Of a stretch of 64,000 bases of DNA, positions 28,018-37,235 are shown in pieces; position 1 is the first letter of the stretch, and every line of letters begins with the position of its first letter. A program made the translations under genes and the position numbers. The DNA comes from Martinezella tropici (GTDB taxonomy: Bacteria; Pseudomonadota; Alphaproteobacteria; Rhizobiales; Rhizobiaceae), in assembly GCF_003287875.1 (NCBI RefSeq), contig NZ_QMKK01000038.1, forward strand, positions 78,220 to 142,219, given 5' to 3'. The notes beneath the pieces were generated by a model that was not told the DNA's origin, searched no databases, and saw only the letters and a program-made list of their open reading frames with translations.

Positions 28018-29085
28018 ATGTCGAGGCTCGTTCGCTCCCCCATCGAAGTCATCGCGGTTCTCGCCGGCATCGGCGGCGTCATGCTGGTGCTTTATGCCTG
28101 GCATCTGCCGCCGTTCAAAACCTCGGTCGAGACCACGGACGACGCCTATGTCAAAGGCTATGTCACCACCATCAGCCCGCAGGTCAGCGGCTATATCACC
28201 GACGTGCCGATCAAGGACTACAAGCTCGTCAAGGAGGGCGATGTGCTCGCCCAGATCGACGACCGCATCTACAAGCAGAAGGTGGCGCAGGCGCGCGCAA
28301 CGCTGGACGGACAGAAGGCGGCACTCGCCAATTCGCAGCAGCAGGAGCAGGCCGCCAAGGCCGGCATCGTTTCAAGCCAGGCGCAGATCGACAGCGCCAA
28401 CGCAGCCCTGAAGCGCGCCCAGCTTGCCTTCGATCGCGTCACGACATTGGTTTCCAGAGGTGTCTCGACGACAAGCGATTCCGAGCAGGCACAGGCCACA
28501 TTGCAGCAGGCCCAGGCTTCGCTCAACCAGGCGAAAGCAGGCCTCGACGTCTCCCAACAGAACCTGACGACGATCATTGTCAACCGTGCGTCGCTCGAAG
28601 CCGGTGTCAGCGGCGCGGAGGCTGCCGTGCAGCTTGCCGGTATCGATCTGGACAATACGACGATCAGGGCGCCGCAGGATGGCCGCGTCGGTGAAGTCGG
28701 CGTCCGCCTCGGCCAGTATGTGACGCCTGGCACGCAGCTGATGAACCTCGTGCCGAAGGACGTTTGGGTTATCGCCAATTTCAAGGAAACGCAGCTTGAC
28801 GGCATGAAGCTCGATCAGCCCGCCACGATCTCCGTGGATGCGCTCGGGCATCGCGAGATCAAAGGCCGCATCCAGCGCTTCTCTCCGGCAGCGGGCTCCG
28901 AATTTGCCGTCATCAAGCCAGACAACGCGACGGGCAATTTCACCAAGGTCGCCCAGCGTATCGGCGTCAGGGTCAAGATCGAGGATGGACAGCCTCTGGC
29001 GGATCAGCTGGCGCCCGGCATGTCCGTCGTCGTTTCGATCGACAAGGATTCCGCTCCGTTGCCGGAGCCCAGGAACGGTGACTGA
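28018..29085 (+). CDS. HlyD/EmrA family membrane-fusion protein
   Basis: A 355-residue periplasmic adaptor with one N-terminal membrane helix (about residues 8-28). It has the biotinyl-lipoyl-like half TTDDAYVKGYVTTISPQVSG and IRAPQDGRVGEVGVRLGQYV, with a long Ala/Gln-rich coiled coil between (about residues 80-190). It is the third gene of the marR operon, 17 bases after the transporter gene. It should bridge the pump to an outer-membrane channel. Confidence 0.9.
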   Translation: MSRLVRSPIEVIAVLAGIGGVMLVLYAWHLPPFKTSVETTDDAYVKGYVTTISPQVSGYITDVPIKDYKLVKEGDVLAQIDDRIYKQKVAQARATLDGQKAALANSQQQEQAAKAGIVSSQAQIDSANAALKRAQLAFDRVTTLVSRGVSTTSDSEQAQATLQQAQASLNQAKAGLDVSQQNLTTIIVNRASLEAGVSGAEAAVQLAGIDLDNTTIRAPQDGRVGEVGVRLGQYVTPGTQLMNLVPKDVWVIANFKETQLDGMKLDQPATISVDALGHREIKGRIQRFSPAAGSEFAVIKPDNATGNFTKVAQRIGVRVKIEDGQPLADQLAPGMSVVVSIDKDSAPLPEPRNGD

Positions 29086-29146
29086 ATATCACGCTTTGTC
29101 CTGTGCAGGGCGGCATATTGCGCTGAGCCTTATACTGTAGCGCGCT

Positions 29147-29189
29147 CCATCCTCACCTTGAGGCGCGAAGTCTCGAAGGGCGAGGATGG
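29147..29189. repeat. REP-like intergenic palindrome
   Basis: CCATCCTC and GAGGATGG arms enclose a further imperfect repeat (CTTGAGGCGCGAAG, TCTCGAAGGGC). This type of CATCCT...AGGATG palindrome occurs in many copies between genes of rhizobia. Here it lies after the emrA-type gene, before the rplI terminator. Confidence 0.5.
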
Positions 29190-29213
29190 CCCAAACGTTC
29201 CAACCAACAAAAA

Positions 29214-29239
29214 AAGCCTGGGCCGCAAGACCCAGGCTT
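29214..29239 (-). terminator. Strong intrinsic terminator of the rpsF-rplI cluster
   Basis: On the minus strand AAGCCTGGG, an eight-base loop, CCCAGGCTT, followed by TTTTTGTTGG. The nine-pair stem and T-run are typical. It lies 31 bases after the rplI stop; on the plus strand it may also stop reading from the efflux operon. Confidence 0.88.
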
Positions 29240-29270
29240 CTTCATACGTAATCCTGCGAAGGCTTGAAGA

Positions 29271-29849
29271 TCAAGCTTCGTCTTCGCCGTCGCGGTCAGC
29301 TTCCGGATCGAAGAAGTCTTCCGGACGCAGCGCGTCTTCGTCAACGCCGTAGATGGCGTCGGCGGAGGTGAGGGTTTCGCCCTTGGCCTGACGCTCTGCT
29401 TCTTCGGCGGAGCGGGCAACGTTGAGCTCGATCGTGATTTCGACTTCGGCGTGAAGTCCGATCGTGACATTGTGCAGGCCGATGGCCTTGATCGGCGTGT
29501 TCATGTGAACCTGGCTGCGGCCGATGTTGAAGCCTTCTGCAGCGAGGATTTCGACGACGTCACGGGCAGCGACCGAACCGTAGAGCTGGCCGGTTTCGCC
29601 AGCCGAGCGAACGACGATGAAGGACTTGCCGGCGAGAACGTCGGCAACCTTCTGAGCTTCGCTCTTGCGCTCGAGGTTACGGGCTTCGAGCGTGGCGCGC
29701 TCGGCTTCGAAACGAGCCTTGTTGGCGGCGTTGGCGCGCAGCGCCTTGCCGAGCGGCAGCAGATAGTTACGGGCAAAGCCATCGCGAACCTTGACGGTTT
29801 CGCCCATCTGGCCGAGCTTGGAGATGCGTTCGAGAAGAATGACTTCCAT
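29271..29849 (-). CDS. rplI: Large ribosomal subunit protein bL9
   Basis: A 192-residue ribosomal protein. The N-terminal domain [20 protein letters not shown] and [14 protein letters not shown] is the L9 signature, followed by the long helix and the C-terminal domain. About 40 acidic residues at the end (ending ADRDGEDEA) extend beyond the E. coli form, as is usual in rhizobia. ATG 29849 with AGGAAC upstream is chosen; the open frame upstream overlaps the tail of the DUF2232 gene. Confidence 0.96.
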   Translation of the reverse strand: MEVILLERISKLGQMGETVKVRDGFARNYLLPLGKALRANAANKARFEAERATLEARNLERKSEAQKVADVLAGKSFIVVRSAGETGQLYGSVAARDVVEILAAEGFNIGRSQVHMNTPIKAIGLHNVTIGLHAEVEITIELNVARSAEEAERQAKGETLTSADAIYGVDEDALRPEDFFDPEADRDGEDEA

Positions 29850-29868
29850 TTTCTTGTTCCTTTCGATG

Positions 29869-30846
29869 TCAGATTTTCGTGTCTTGTTTGGATATATCGG
29901 CATTCTTGTTCGGGGTCAGCGATATCGCCTTGCGGATATCGTAAAGGCCGAGAACGAGAACGATGAAGAGCGGCAGCGTCAGCAGGAAGGACATCAGGTA
30001 GCAGATGACCAGCACGGGTATGCGCCAGTCCTTGCCGCGCGTCCGGTAATGCAACGATGCAAAGCCGGAAACGATGAAGCCCGCGCCGAAGGCACCGAGA
30101 ACGGCGGCGGCGATGAGGGCCAGGACGCCGCCGAAGAAGATGGCGACGATCGCCACGAGAAAGACGAAGATCGCATTGCGGTTCATGCGCAGCGCCGAGG
30201 GAATATCCTCGCGCGGGCGCAGATTGCGGCTGGAGGCCGCGACGATGCGGGTCGCGACATAATAGGCGGCGAGCAGCATCATGACCCAGATCATGCCCCA
30301 GGCGACGGGGATCGCGTAGAGCATGAGACTCTTGGTCTTCTGGATCGCTATGGGATCGAGCGGCAACGCCGGCTGCTGTTCGTTCACGGCCCTGACGTAG
30401 AGATCGACGACCTGGCCGACGAGATCGGCGTTGTAGCCCATGACCGCGCCGGCGACGATGATGACGACGGCGGCGAGGCCGCACAGGTGCAGCATGATGT
30501 CGGAGAGCGGATACCAGGCCATCAGATTATCCGGTCCTCCAAGTTCGGAGGCGGGACGCGCCAGATTGGCGAGATGGCTGAGCCAAGCGGGGATCAGCGT
30601 CAACAGGACGACGAACAGTCCGAAATAGACCGACTGCGCGATCGTGCCGACAAGCCCGGCAACGACGACGGCAGCGATGACGGCCATGTTGCCCCAGCCA
30701 AGGCCGACGATCAGGATCGGAAGAGCGGAAAGTGCGCCGAACAGGATGAACAGCAATGGCTGCACCGTCGCGCCATACACGAGTAGGGCGGCGGTCAGAC
30801 CGGCGAGCGCGCCGATGCCAAGCTCTTTTGCGTTCAACTTTTTCAC
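29869..30846 (-). CDS. DUF2232 family membrane protein
   Basis: A 325-residue inner-membrane protein with eight or nine hydrophobic segments, starting at GTG 30846 after AGGA. It corresponds to the DUF2232 (YybS-like) family found between rpsR and rplI in alphaproteobacteria. The function is unknown. The conserved polar stretch [18 protein letters not shown] lies in a cytosolic loop near residue 205-225. A hairpin upstream separates it from rpsR, and the stop is 19 bases before rplI. Confidence 0.82.
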   Translation of the reverse strand: MKKLNAKELGIGALAGLTAALLVYGATVQPLLFILFGALSALPILIVGLGWGNMAVIAAVVVAGLVGTIAQSVYFGLFVVLLTLIPAWLSHLANLARPASELGGPDNLMAWYPLSDIMLHLCGLAAVVIIVAGAVMGYNADLVGQVVDLYVRAVNEQQPALPLDPIAIQKTKSLMLYAIPVAWGMIWVMMLLAAYYVATRIVAASSRNLRPREDIPSALRMNRNAIFVFLVAIVAIFFGGVLALIAAAVLGAFGAGFIVSGFASLHYRTRGKDWRIPVLVICYLMSFLLTLPLFIVLVLGLYDIRKAISLTPNKNADISKQDTKI

Positions 30847-30962
30847 GTCGCTGTCCTGCTTCGTATCGAGCAGTTAGAGGATGCCTTCGCCACGCGGGCC
30901 TGAAAGCTTATCCCCAACATGGGGTTTCAAGGTTCCGATCCGCGCCCATCGCGAAAGGGAGA

Positions 30963-30986
30963 AGGGAAGGCATCGCTGCCTTCCCT
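30963..30986 (-). terminator. Hairpin between rpsR and the DUF2232 gene
   Basis: Arms AGGGAAGGC and GCCTTCCCT with a six-base loop, perfect nine-pair stem. On the minus strand it is followed by TCTCCCTTTCG, so the T-run is weak. It may lower read-through from the very active rpsF-rpsR genes into the membrane-protein gene. Confidence 0.55.
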
Positions 30987-31011
30987 CAAATTCATTCTGC
31001 GTCAGGCGCTA

Positions 31012-31260
31012 TTAAGCGACGACGTAGGGCAGCAGGCCGAGGAAACGGGCGCGCTTGATCGCCTGGGCGAGTTCGCGCTGCTTCTTCTGGGAAACGGCCG
31101 TGATGCGGGACGGAACGATCTTGCCGCGCTCGGAAATGTAGCGCTGCAGGAGACGAACGTCCTTGTAGTCGATGCGCGGCGCATTGGCGCCCGAGAACGG
31201 GCAGGTCTTGCGGCGGCGATGGAACGGACGGCGGACGGGTGCGGAGGAAACTTCAGACAT
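31012..31260 (-). CDS. rpsR: Small ribosomal subunit protein bS18
   Basis: An 82-residue ribosomal protein with the S18 core [20 protein letters not shown] and [15 protein letters not shown], ending GLLPYVVA. It binds 16S rRNA together with bS6, whose gene lies 12 bases upstream. ATG 31260 (MSEVSSAP) is preferred over a start two codons upstream because of the family N-terminus and the GGAG site. Confidence 0.97.
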   Translation of the reverse strand: MSEVSSAPVRRPFHRRRKTCPFSGANAPRIDYKDVRLLQRYISERGKIVPSRITAVSQKKQRELAQAIKRARFLGLLPYVVA

Positions 31261-31272
31261 TCTCAAATCTCC

Positions 31273-31719
31273 TTATACGCGGTCTTCGCGCGGACGGCGC
31301 GGACGGTCTTCGCGGTCACCACGATCCGGGCGCGGACCACGATCGCCGAAGCTGCGCTCCGGGCGGTCGCCATCGCGGCGCGGACGATCGTCACGGTCGC
31401 GCTTCTGCATCATGGCCGACGGGCCGTCTTCGTGCTTCTCGACAGCGATCGTCATGTAACGCAGAACGTCTTCGCTGATGCGCATCTGGCGTTCCATTTC
31501 CTGGATCGCAGCGGCCGGAGCATCGATGTCCATCAGGGCGTAGTGAGCCTTGCGGTTCTTCTTGATGCGGTAGGTGAGGGACTTGAGGCCCCAGTTCTCG
31601 ATACGCCCGACTTTACCGCCGTGAGCTTCGATGACACCCTTGTACTGTTCTACGAGGGCGTCGACCTGCTGAGCGGAAATATCCTGCCGGGCAAGGAATA
31701 CATGTTCGTAAAGAGCCAT
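31273..31719 (-). CDS. rpsF: Small ribosomal subunit protein bS6
   Basis: A 148-residue protein; residues 1-95 are the S6 fold ([39 protein letters not shown]). The C-terminal 45 residues are made almost only of Arg, Asp, Gly and Pro (repeats such as [11 protein letters not shown]), a charged tail probably disordered. Long tails are known in rhizobial S6, but the repeat-like RD pattern is notable. It heads the operon rpsF-rpsR-DUF2232-rplI. Confidence 0.96.
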   Translation of the reverse strand: MALYEHVFLARQDISAQQVDALVEQYKGVIEAHGGKVGRIENWGLKSLTYRIKKNRKAHYALMDIDAPAAAIQEMERQMRISEDVLRYMTIAVEKHEDGPSAMMQKRDRDDRPRRDGDRPERSFGDRGPRPDRGDREDRPRRPREDRV

Positions 31720-32108
31720 GGATAGCTTTGCCTTTCTTGCGTTGGTCTGAACCCGATATTCGGCGGCTAAGCCTCAACGACTGCTCCTGAGAGGGTAAAC
31801 CCAAGCAAGAAAAGCGTTTCCGAGACGGTCGAGAGCGGAGACACGGGAGGCTGGAACGCTTCCGTTCCGAACGATTCCCTTATCGGAAACCGGCCCTCCG
31901 TTCAGCCACCAGCCAGAAGACCGGGTTGCGAACAGGGCGGCTTATACGGATTTTTCTCCGAAAGGCAAGGGTAGGAGCGAAATTATGCCGTTTTGCCCGT
32001 AAGCGGCGTCGATGCTCGGGACAAATCGCGAGCTCCCGTCGCCGCAGCGTTGCACCCGCCGCACTCTCCCATATGATAGGATGCCAATTGCAGCAACGGG
32101 GACGGTTC
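31720..32108. other. Divergent region of rpsF and the histidine phosphatase gene
   Basis: About 390 bases. The first 80 bases next to rpsF would be its leader; the rest should hold promoters for both directions. The reading frame open on the plus strand from 31926 continues into the phosphatase but encodes an Arg-rich peptide unlike the family, so it is not counted as coding. No RNA gene was recognised. Confidence 0.5.
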
Positions 32109-32855
32109 ATGCGCATTTTTCTCGTTCGGCACGGCGAATCCCTCGGCAATATCGATGACCGGGCCTATCGGCAGTTCGGCGATCACAATGTTCCGCTGAC
32201 CGAGTGGGGGCATCGGCAGGTGCTGCAGGCAGGCCAGGCGATATCAGCCTATTTGAAAGGGCTGCCACCAGCCGAATTGCGCAGGCTGAACGTCTGGTAT
32301 TCTCCCTTCCTGAGGACGCGACAGAGCAAGGATGTCCTGCTTGAGGTTCTGCCTGCCGAACTCATCGGGGATACCAGAGAGGATTATCTCCTGCGCGAGC
32401 AGGATTTCGGGCTCTTCACCGAAATCTACGACCATGCCGAACAGAGGCGGAAATTTCCCGACGAGTTCGAGAAATGGGCAAGACTGCGCAATAATAACGG
32501 CAAGTTCTATGCGCGTCCGCCGGATGGCGAGAGCCGTGCCGATGTCGCCCAGCGCGTTCGCTTGTTTCTGCAGACCGTCATGCATGATGCCGAAAACGGC
32601 AGGAACAATGTCATCATCGTCGGCCACGGCGTCACCAACCGGGCCTTCGAGATGAACTTCCTGCATCACCCAGTCGATTGGTTCGAGCGCTCGGACAATC
32701 CAGGAAACGCCGATGTCACCTTGATCGAAGGGCGGAGTTCGGAAGGCTATCGCTCGATCCTGCTTCATAAGTCTACGGATCGTATGCAAGGACAGGAAGA
32801 ATTGAAGGAGGCTTATGGTTCCGAATTGGCGATTGCGCCGAAGACGAAGCAATAG
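32109..32855 (+). CDS. Histidine phosphatase family protein (phosphoglycerate mutase-like)
   Basis: A 248-residue enzyme of the branch-1 histidine phosphatase superfamily. The catalytic block is MRIFLVRHGESLGN (His8 with Arg and Glu around it), the second Arg lies in SPFLRTRQSKD and the second His in IIVGHGVTNRA. ATG 32109 is chosen as it opens the catalytic block as in relatives. The insert between residues 80 and 150 (REQDFGLFTEIYDHAEQRRK) resembles the larger members of unknown substrate. No operon partner. Confidence 0.85.
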   Translation: MRIFLVRHGESLGNIDDRAYRQFGDHNVPLTEWGHRQVLQAGQAISAYLKGLPPAELRRLNVWYSPFLRTRQSKDVLLEVLPAELIGDTREDYLLREQDFGLFTEIYDHAEQRRKFPDEFEKWARLRNNNGKFYARPPDGESRADVAQRVRLFLQTVMHDAENGRNNVIIVGHGVTNRAFEMNFLHHPVDWFERSDNPGNADVTLIEGRSSEGYRSILLHKSTDRMQGQEELKEAYGSELAIAPKTKQ

Positions 32856-33014
32856 TTGCTTGCGGCAGTCGGCAGGACATTCCTAGCGATATTTGGGCCC
32901 GTTCCATGTCGGCCTTGGAACCGGGCAACTCTTGAAACATGCGCTGCAATCATGACTTGTGAAATGATGGGACCTGTGGAATTCATGACCTGGCTGATAT
33001 TTGGGGGCTGAGTT

Positions 33015-34206
33015 GTGAAAGTAATGCGAAAAAACTTTGCTTTGGCAGGTCTTGCTTTGGGCCTCATCCTTCTCGCTCAAGATGCAGCAGCGAGATTAAG
33101 CTACGAAGCGCATAGCTTGAAAGATGGTTCCAAGTTTATCATGGTGAGCGGTCAGTTCGAAGCTGACGATGACTTGGCCTTATTTCGCAATGAAGTTCTT
33201 TCCAGCCATGCGTTTTCCGTTAGTTTCTTCAGTGGCGGCGGAAACGTATACAAGGCCATGGAGTTTGGCCGTCTGATCCGGTCTCTAGGCCTTCAAACCG
33301 TGGCTGCCCGGGGCTCGGAATGCGCCTCGGCTTGTTCCTTGTCATTTCTTGGCGGGGTTACCCGTTATGCCGAGCCGGGTGCGATTGGTGTTCATAAATC
33401 CTCGTTCAGCGATACGAGTGGAATGAATGTCGAAGATGCCGTTGCGGCCGTTCAACAGCAAACCGCCGATGTGATTTCCTATATGAACGAAATGGGCGTC
33501 GATCCTAGTTTGCTGCAACTTGCCCTAAAATACGACAGCAATGATATTCGTTATCTGTCATCGAGCGAAATGACACGGTTTCGAGTTACGACGGTCTCGT
33601 TTCAAGAAGTTCATGAATCTGAGGTCGAATCGTCGTCTGGTAAAGCTCAGGCACCGATTGCTGATGGACGCATAACGTCAAAGACGCTGAGCAAAAAGCC
33701 ACCGCTTCTGCAAGTTCCTGTCCCAAGAAACGGCATTGTTCAAGATGATAGTGGTTCGGCTCTATTAAAAGCCGGGCGGGATATCCGCTCCAAGACGATT
33801 GCGGCTTTTGCGAATGGAAGCGAGTTACAGATTTTCAAGAGCACCGGCGACTGGTATCGCGTGTTGATCGGCAAAAAAAACCGGCTATATGCCCCAAACG
33901 TCGGTATGGGTGCGTGAATTTGAAGAAAAACAGCTTGGGAGGCAATACATTGAAATAACTACTGAAAAATCTTTAGAGCCCGCAATGGTTTTGGCCAAGC
34001 AGTCATTTATTCCAATGGCAGTTCACTTAACCGTACAGGGGAGTTATGCCGTCACGATTGTTGGGACGTACGAGCGAGATGTTAATTCCCTTGTATTTCA
34101 GCCTTTGGTTAATACCAAAACCATCCCTCCGACCGCCTTCGTTACTTATGGTAACAACTACGTTCGCGAAATCTGCTGCAGAGCTTCCACCACGACGGCC
34201 GAATAA
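33015..34206 (+). pseudogene. Secreted ClpP-like protein with SH3-type domain, split by a frameshift in A8
   Basis: The first frame starts at GTG 33015 (or ATG 33024) and stops at 33917 after 300 codons. It encodes a signal peptide (ending AAARLS) and a ClpP-like fold of the COG3904 type (SFFSGGGNVYKAMEFGR, ARGSECASACSLSFLGG), then an SH3b-like domain (RSKTIAAFANGSELQI, DWYRVLIG). At a run of eight A (33873-33880) the frame breaks. One A fewer would give GKKTGYMPQTSVWVREF, the expected SH3 ending, and continue to 34206 with a C-terminal part ending FVTYGNNYVREICC. The full protein would be about 396 residues. The region is richer in A and T than its neighbours. It may be a pseudogene, a sequencing error or slippage. 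Confidence 0.75.
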
Positions 34207-34228
34207 ACGGGCAAACTTGCCCGCTTAC
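34207..34228 (+). terminator. Short hairpin after the split ClpP-like gene
   Basis: CGGGCAA, a short loop, TTGCCCG, directly after the stop of the second frame at 34204-34206. The T-run is poor (the next T-rich stretch is ATTTTG about ten bases later). Its place right after the second frame supports the view that the second frame belongs to the gene. Confidence 0.4.
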
Positions 34229-34255
34229 CCATTTTGAATCCGACCAGCACGCTCC

Positions 34256-35299
34256 TCACATCGGCATCGGATATTTCCGGTGCACCTGCTCGATCTCGGC
34301 CAATGCCTCTTCCGGCAGCGTCACATAAGCTGAAGCAATATCGGTTTCGAGCTGCGCCATCGTCGTCGCGCCGATGATGACGGAAGCCATGAAGGGCTTG
34401 GTGAGGCAGTAGGCCAGCGCCAGCTTCGACGGGTCGATACCGTATTTGGCGGCGATTTCGAGATACGCCTTGACCGGCGGTTCCTGCAGCGGCTGCAGGC
34501 GGCCGCCGATATCGAGATTGATCGAGCCGCGCGAGCCGGCCGGGCGGGCACCGCCGACATATTTGCCGGTGAGGATACCTCCGGCGAGCGGCGAATAGGC
34601 GAGCAGGCCGACATCTTCGTGATGCGACAGTTCAGCCAGATCGAGGTCGAAATGGCGGTAGAGGAGGTTGTATTCGTTCTGCGTGGTGGCGACGCGCGGC
34701 AGGCCCTTCTGCTCGGCAATCGTCAGATATTTCTGGATCCCCCAGGTGGTCTCGTTCGAGAGACCGACGGCACGGACCTTGCCGGCCTTTACGAGCTCGC
34801 CCATCGTCTCCAGGATCTCGGTGATCTCGGCGATGACTTTCTCGCGATCCTGGTTGAAGGGGTTGTAGCGCCAGTTCTGGCGGAAATGGAAATGGCCGCG
34901 GTTCGGCCAGTGAACCTGATAGAGGTCGATATAATCAGTCCTCAGCCGCTTCAGGCTGGCGTCGATCGCCGCGCGGATATTGACGGCGTCGGCGCCCTGT
35001 CCGCCGCGCAGATACTCACGGCCAGGGCCGGCGACTTTTGTGGCGAGCACGATATCCCTACGCTTGCCGGTCTTCTCGAACCAGCTGCCGATATACTCTT
35101 CCGTGCGCCCTTGGGTTTCCGGCCCGACCGGTGTCGTCGGATACATTTCGGCGGTATCGAAGAAATTGATGCCCTTATCAACGGCATAGTCCATCTGCTC
35201 ATGGGCTTCGGCTTCGCTGTTCTGCGTGCCCCAGGTCATCGTGCCCAGGCAAATCTGCGAAACGGAAATATCGGTGCGGCCTAATCTCTTATATTTCAT
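34256..35299 (-). CDS. Aldo/keto reductase (Tas-like)
   Basis: A 347-residue NADP-dependent oxidoreductase of the (beta/alpha)8 aldo/keto reductase family. Catalytic residues are visible as FFDTAEMYP (Asp, Tyr), TKVAGPGRE (Lys) and DLYQVHWPNR (His). It resembles E. coli Tas and YghZ more than sugar reductases. ATG 35299 (MKYKRLGRTDISVS) is the family start; 35 upstream in-frame codons lack support. It is divergent from fabD. Natural substrate unknown. Confidence 0.9.
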   Translation of the reverse strand: MKYKRLGRTDISVSQICLGTMTWGTQNSEAEAHEQMDYAVDKGINFFDTAEMYPTTPVGPETQGRTEEYIGSWFEKTGKRRDIVLATKVAGPGREYLRGGQGADAVNIRAAIDASLKRLRTDYIDLYQVHWPNRGHFHFRQNWRYNPFNQDREKVIAEITEILETMGELVKAGKVRAVGLSNETTWGIQKYLTIAEQKGLPRVATTQNEYNLLYRHFDLDLAELSHHEDVGLLAYSPLAGGILTGKYVGGARPAGSRGSINLDIGGRLQPLQEPPVKAYLEIAAKYGIDPSKLALAYCLTKPFMASVIIGATTMAQLETDIASAYVTLPEEALAEIEQVHRKYPMPM

Positions 35300-35492
35300 G
35301 GGAAAACCTTGGGATGGAAGAAGGTCAAGATGAATGAGGTCGCGCAAATTTAGGCTCGATCTGAGCGAGCGCAAGAAAAAAATCATTGCGTTTCGCAGGC
35401 GCAAAAGCCGTTGGCCAAAGGGCTTGCGCTATTGACTCCGGCGCAAACAATGTCATTGGGAAGCAAAACGACCCCCAAAAGGACGCTTTATA

Positions 35493-36437
35493 ATGACTGT
35501 TGCTTTCACATTTCCCGGCCAGGGCAGCCAAGCCGTCGGCATGGGCAAGGACCTTGCCGACAATTTCGCCGAGGCGCGCGCCGTCTTCGAGGAAGTCGAT
35601 GAAGCGCTCGGTGAAAAGCTCTCCGACGTCATCTTCAACGGCCCGGAAGACAAGCTGACCCTGACGGCCAATGCGCAGCCGGCACTGATGGCGGTGTCGC
35701 TTGCCGTCATCCGGGTGCTGCAGGCCCGCGGCTTCGATCTGAAAAGCAAGGTCGCCTATGTCGCTGGCCATTCGCTCGGCGAATATTCCGCGCTCTGTGC
35801 CGCAGGCACCTTCTCGCTTGCCGATACCGCGCGTCTGCTGCGCATCCGCGGCAACGCCATGCAGGCGGCAGTCCCTGTCGGCGTCGGCGCCATGGCTGCG
35901 ATCATCGGGCTTGAACATGCCGATGTCGTCGCCGTCTGTGCCGAAGCCTCCGCGCTCGGCGCCTGCCAGATCGCCAACGACAATGGCGGCGGCCAGATCG
36001 TCATTTCCGGCGAGAAAGCACCGGTCGAGAAGGCCGCCGAGCTTGCGACTGCCAAGGGTGCCAAGCGCGCGATCCTCCTGCCGGTCTCCGCGCCCTTCCA
36101 TTCTGCCTTGATGGCCCCGGCCGCCGAAGCGATGCGCGAGGCGCTTGCCGGCGTCGCCAAGGCCAATCCGGTGGTGCCCGTCATCGCCAACGTCCGGGCC
36201 GCTCCAGTCACTGATGCGGACGAGATCGCCAAATTGCTTGTTGAGCAGGTCACCGGTCAGGTGCGCTGGCGCGAGACGGTGGAATGGTTCGCCGCCAACA
36301 ATGTGACGACATTGTATGAAATCGGCGCCGGCAAGGTGCTGACGGGCCTCGCTCGTCGTATAGATAAATCGGTCAACGGCATTGCCGTCAACAATGCCGC
36401 TGATATCGACACGGCGCTTGCCGCATTGCTCGGCTGA
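35493..36437 (+). CDS. fabD: Malonyl-CoA:ACP transacylase
   Basis: Loads malonyl groups onto ACP for fatty-acid elongation. A 314-residue enzyme with FTFPGQGSQAVGMG at the N-terminus and the nucleophile Ser94 in AGHSLGEYSAL. The second catalytic His should be in SAPFHSALM (near 205). It starts at ATG 35493 after AGGA and heads the fabD-fabG-acpP-fabF cluster, with fabG 24 bases downstream. Confidence 0.97.
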   Translation: MTVAFTFPGQGSQAVGMGKDLADNFAEARAVFEEVDEALGEKLSDVIFNGPEDKLTLTANAQPALMAVSLAVIRVLQARGFDLKSKVAYVAGHSLGEYSALCAAGTFSLADTARLLRIRGNAMQAAVPVGVGAMAAIIGLEHADVVAVCAEASALGACQIANDNGGGQIVISGEKAPVEKAAELATAKGAKRAILLPVSAPFHSALMAPAAEAMREALAGVAKANPVVPVIANVRAAPVTDADEIAKLLVEQVTGQVRWRETVEWFAANNVTTLYEIGAGKVLTGLARRIDKSVNGIAVNNAADIDTALAALLG

Positions 36438-36461
36438 TAGATTAGGAAACGAGGGACACAC

Positions 36462-37199
36462 ATGCTTGATTTGACCGGCCGCAAGGCCCTGGTAACCGGC
36501 GCATCCGGCGGCATCGGTGAAGAAATTGCCCGGCTCCTGCACAAGCAGGGCGCAATCGTCGGCCTGCACGGAACGCGCGTCGAAAAGCTGGAGGCGCTGG
36601 CCTCCGAACTCGGCGATCGCGTCAAGATCTTCCCGGCGAACCTCTCGGATCGCGACGAGGTGAAGGCGCTCGGCGTCAAGGCGGAAGAGGAGCTCGGCGG
36701 CGTCGACATCCTCGTCAACAATGCCGGCATCACCAAGGACGGTCTGTTCGTGCGCATGAGCGACGAGGATTGGGACAGCGTGCTGGAAGTCAATCTCACC
36801 GCCGTCTTCCGCCTGACCCGCGAGCTGACCCATCCGATGATGCGCCGCCGCTATGGCCGCATCATCAACATCACCTCCGTCGTCGGCGTCACCGGTAATC
36901 CCGGACAGGCGAACTACTGCGCCTCCAAGGCTGGCATGATCGGCTTCACCAAGTCGCTGGCGCAGGAAATCGCGAGCCGCAACGTCACGGTCAACTGCGT
37001 TGCCCCCGGCTTCATCGAAAGTGCGATGACGGGCAAGCTGAACGACAAGCAGAAGGAAGCGATCATGGGCGCCATTCCCATGAGGCGCATGGGCACCGGT
37101 GAGGAAGTCGCCTCGGCCGTCGCCTATCTTGCCTCCTCTGAAGCCAGCTACGTCACGGGTCAGACGATCCACGTCAACGGCGGCATGGCAATGATCTAA
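36462..37199 (+). CDS. fabG: 3-oxoacyl-ACP reductase
   Basis: NADPH-dependent reduction of beta-ketoacyl-ACP in fatty-acid synthesis. A 245-residue SDR with TGASGGIGEE at 12-21, NNAGITKDGLF, the catalytic Ser in NITSVVGVTG and YCASKAGM (Tyr, Lys), ending YVTGQTIHVNGGMAMI as in FabG. It follows fabD closely and is followed by a hairpin that separates it from acpP. Confidence 0.97.
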   Translation: MLDLTGRKALVTGASGGIGEEIARLLHKQGAIVGLHGTRVEKLEALASELGDRVKIFPANLSDRDEVKALGVKAEEELGGVDILVNNAGITKDGLFVRMSDEDWDSVLEVNLTAVFRLTRELTHPMMRRRYGRIINITSVVGVTGNPGQANYCASKAGMIGFTKSLAQEIASRNVTVNCVAPGFIESAMTGKLNDKQKEAIMGAIPMRRMGTGEEVASAVAYLASSEASYVTGQTIHVNGGMAMI

Positions 37200-37211
37200 A
37201 AGGAATTGCTC

Positions 37212-37235
37212 ATTGGAGGGAACTTTCCCTCCAAT
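37212..37235 (+). terminator. Hairpin after fabG
   Basis: Arms ATTGGAGGGAA and TTCCCTCCAAT form an almost loopless eleven-base inverted repeat 13 bases after the fabG stop, within outer GCT...AGC. There is no strong T-run, so it may be partial termination or processing before acpP, which then needs its own promoter. Confidence 0.55.

Noticed and set aside
31740..31800. Leader RNA for autoregulation by S6:S18 upstream of rpsF
   Set aside because: A small CCGA-ATA-TCGG hairpin exists, but I could not show the conserved motif or structure.
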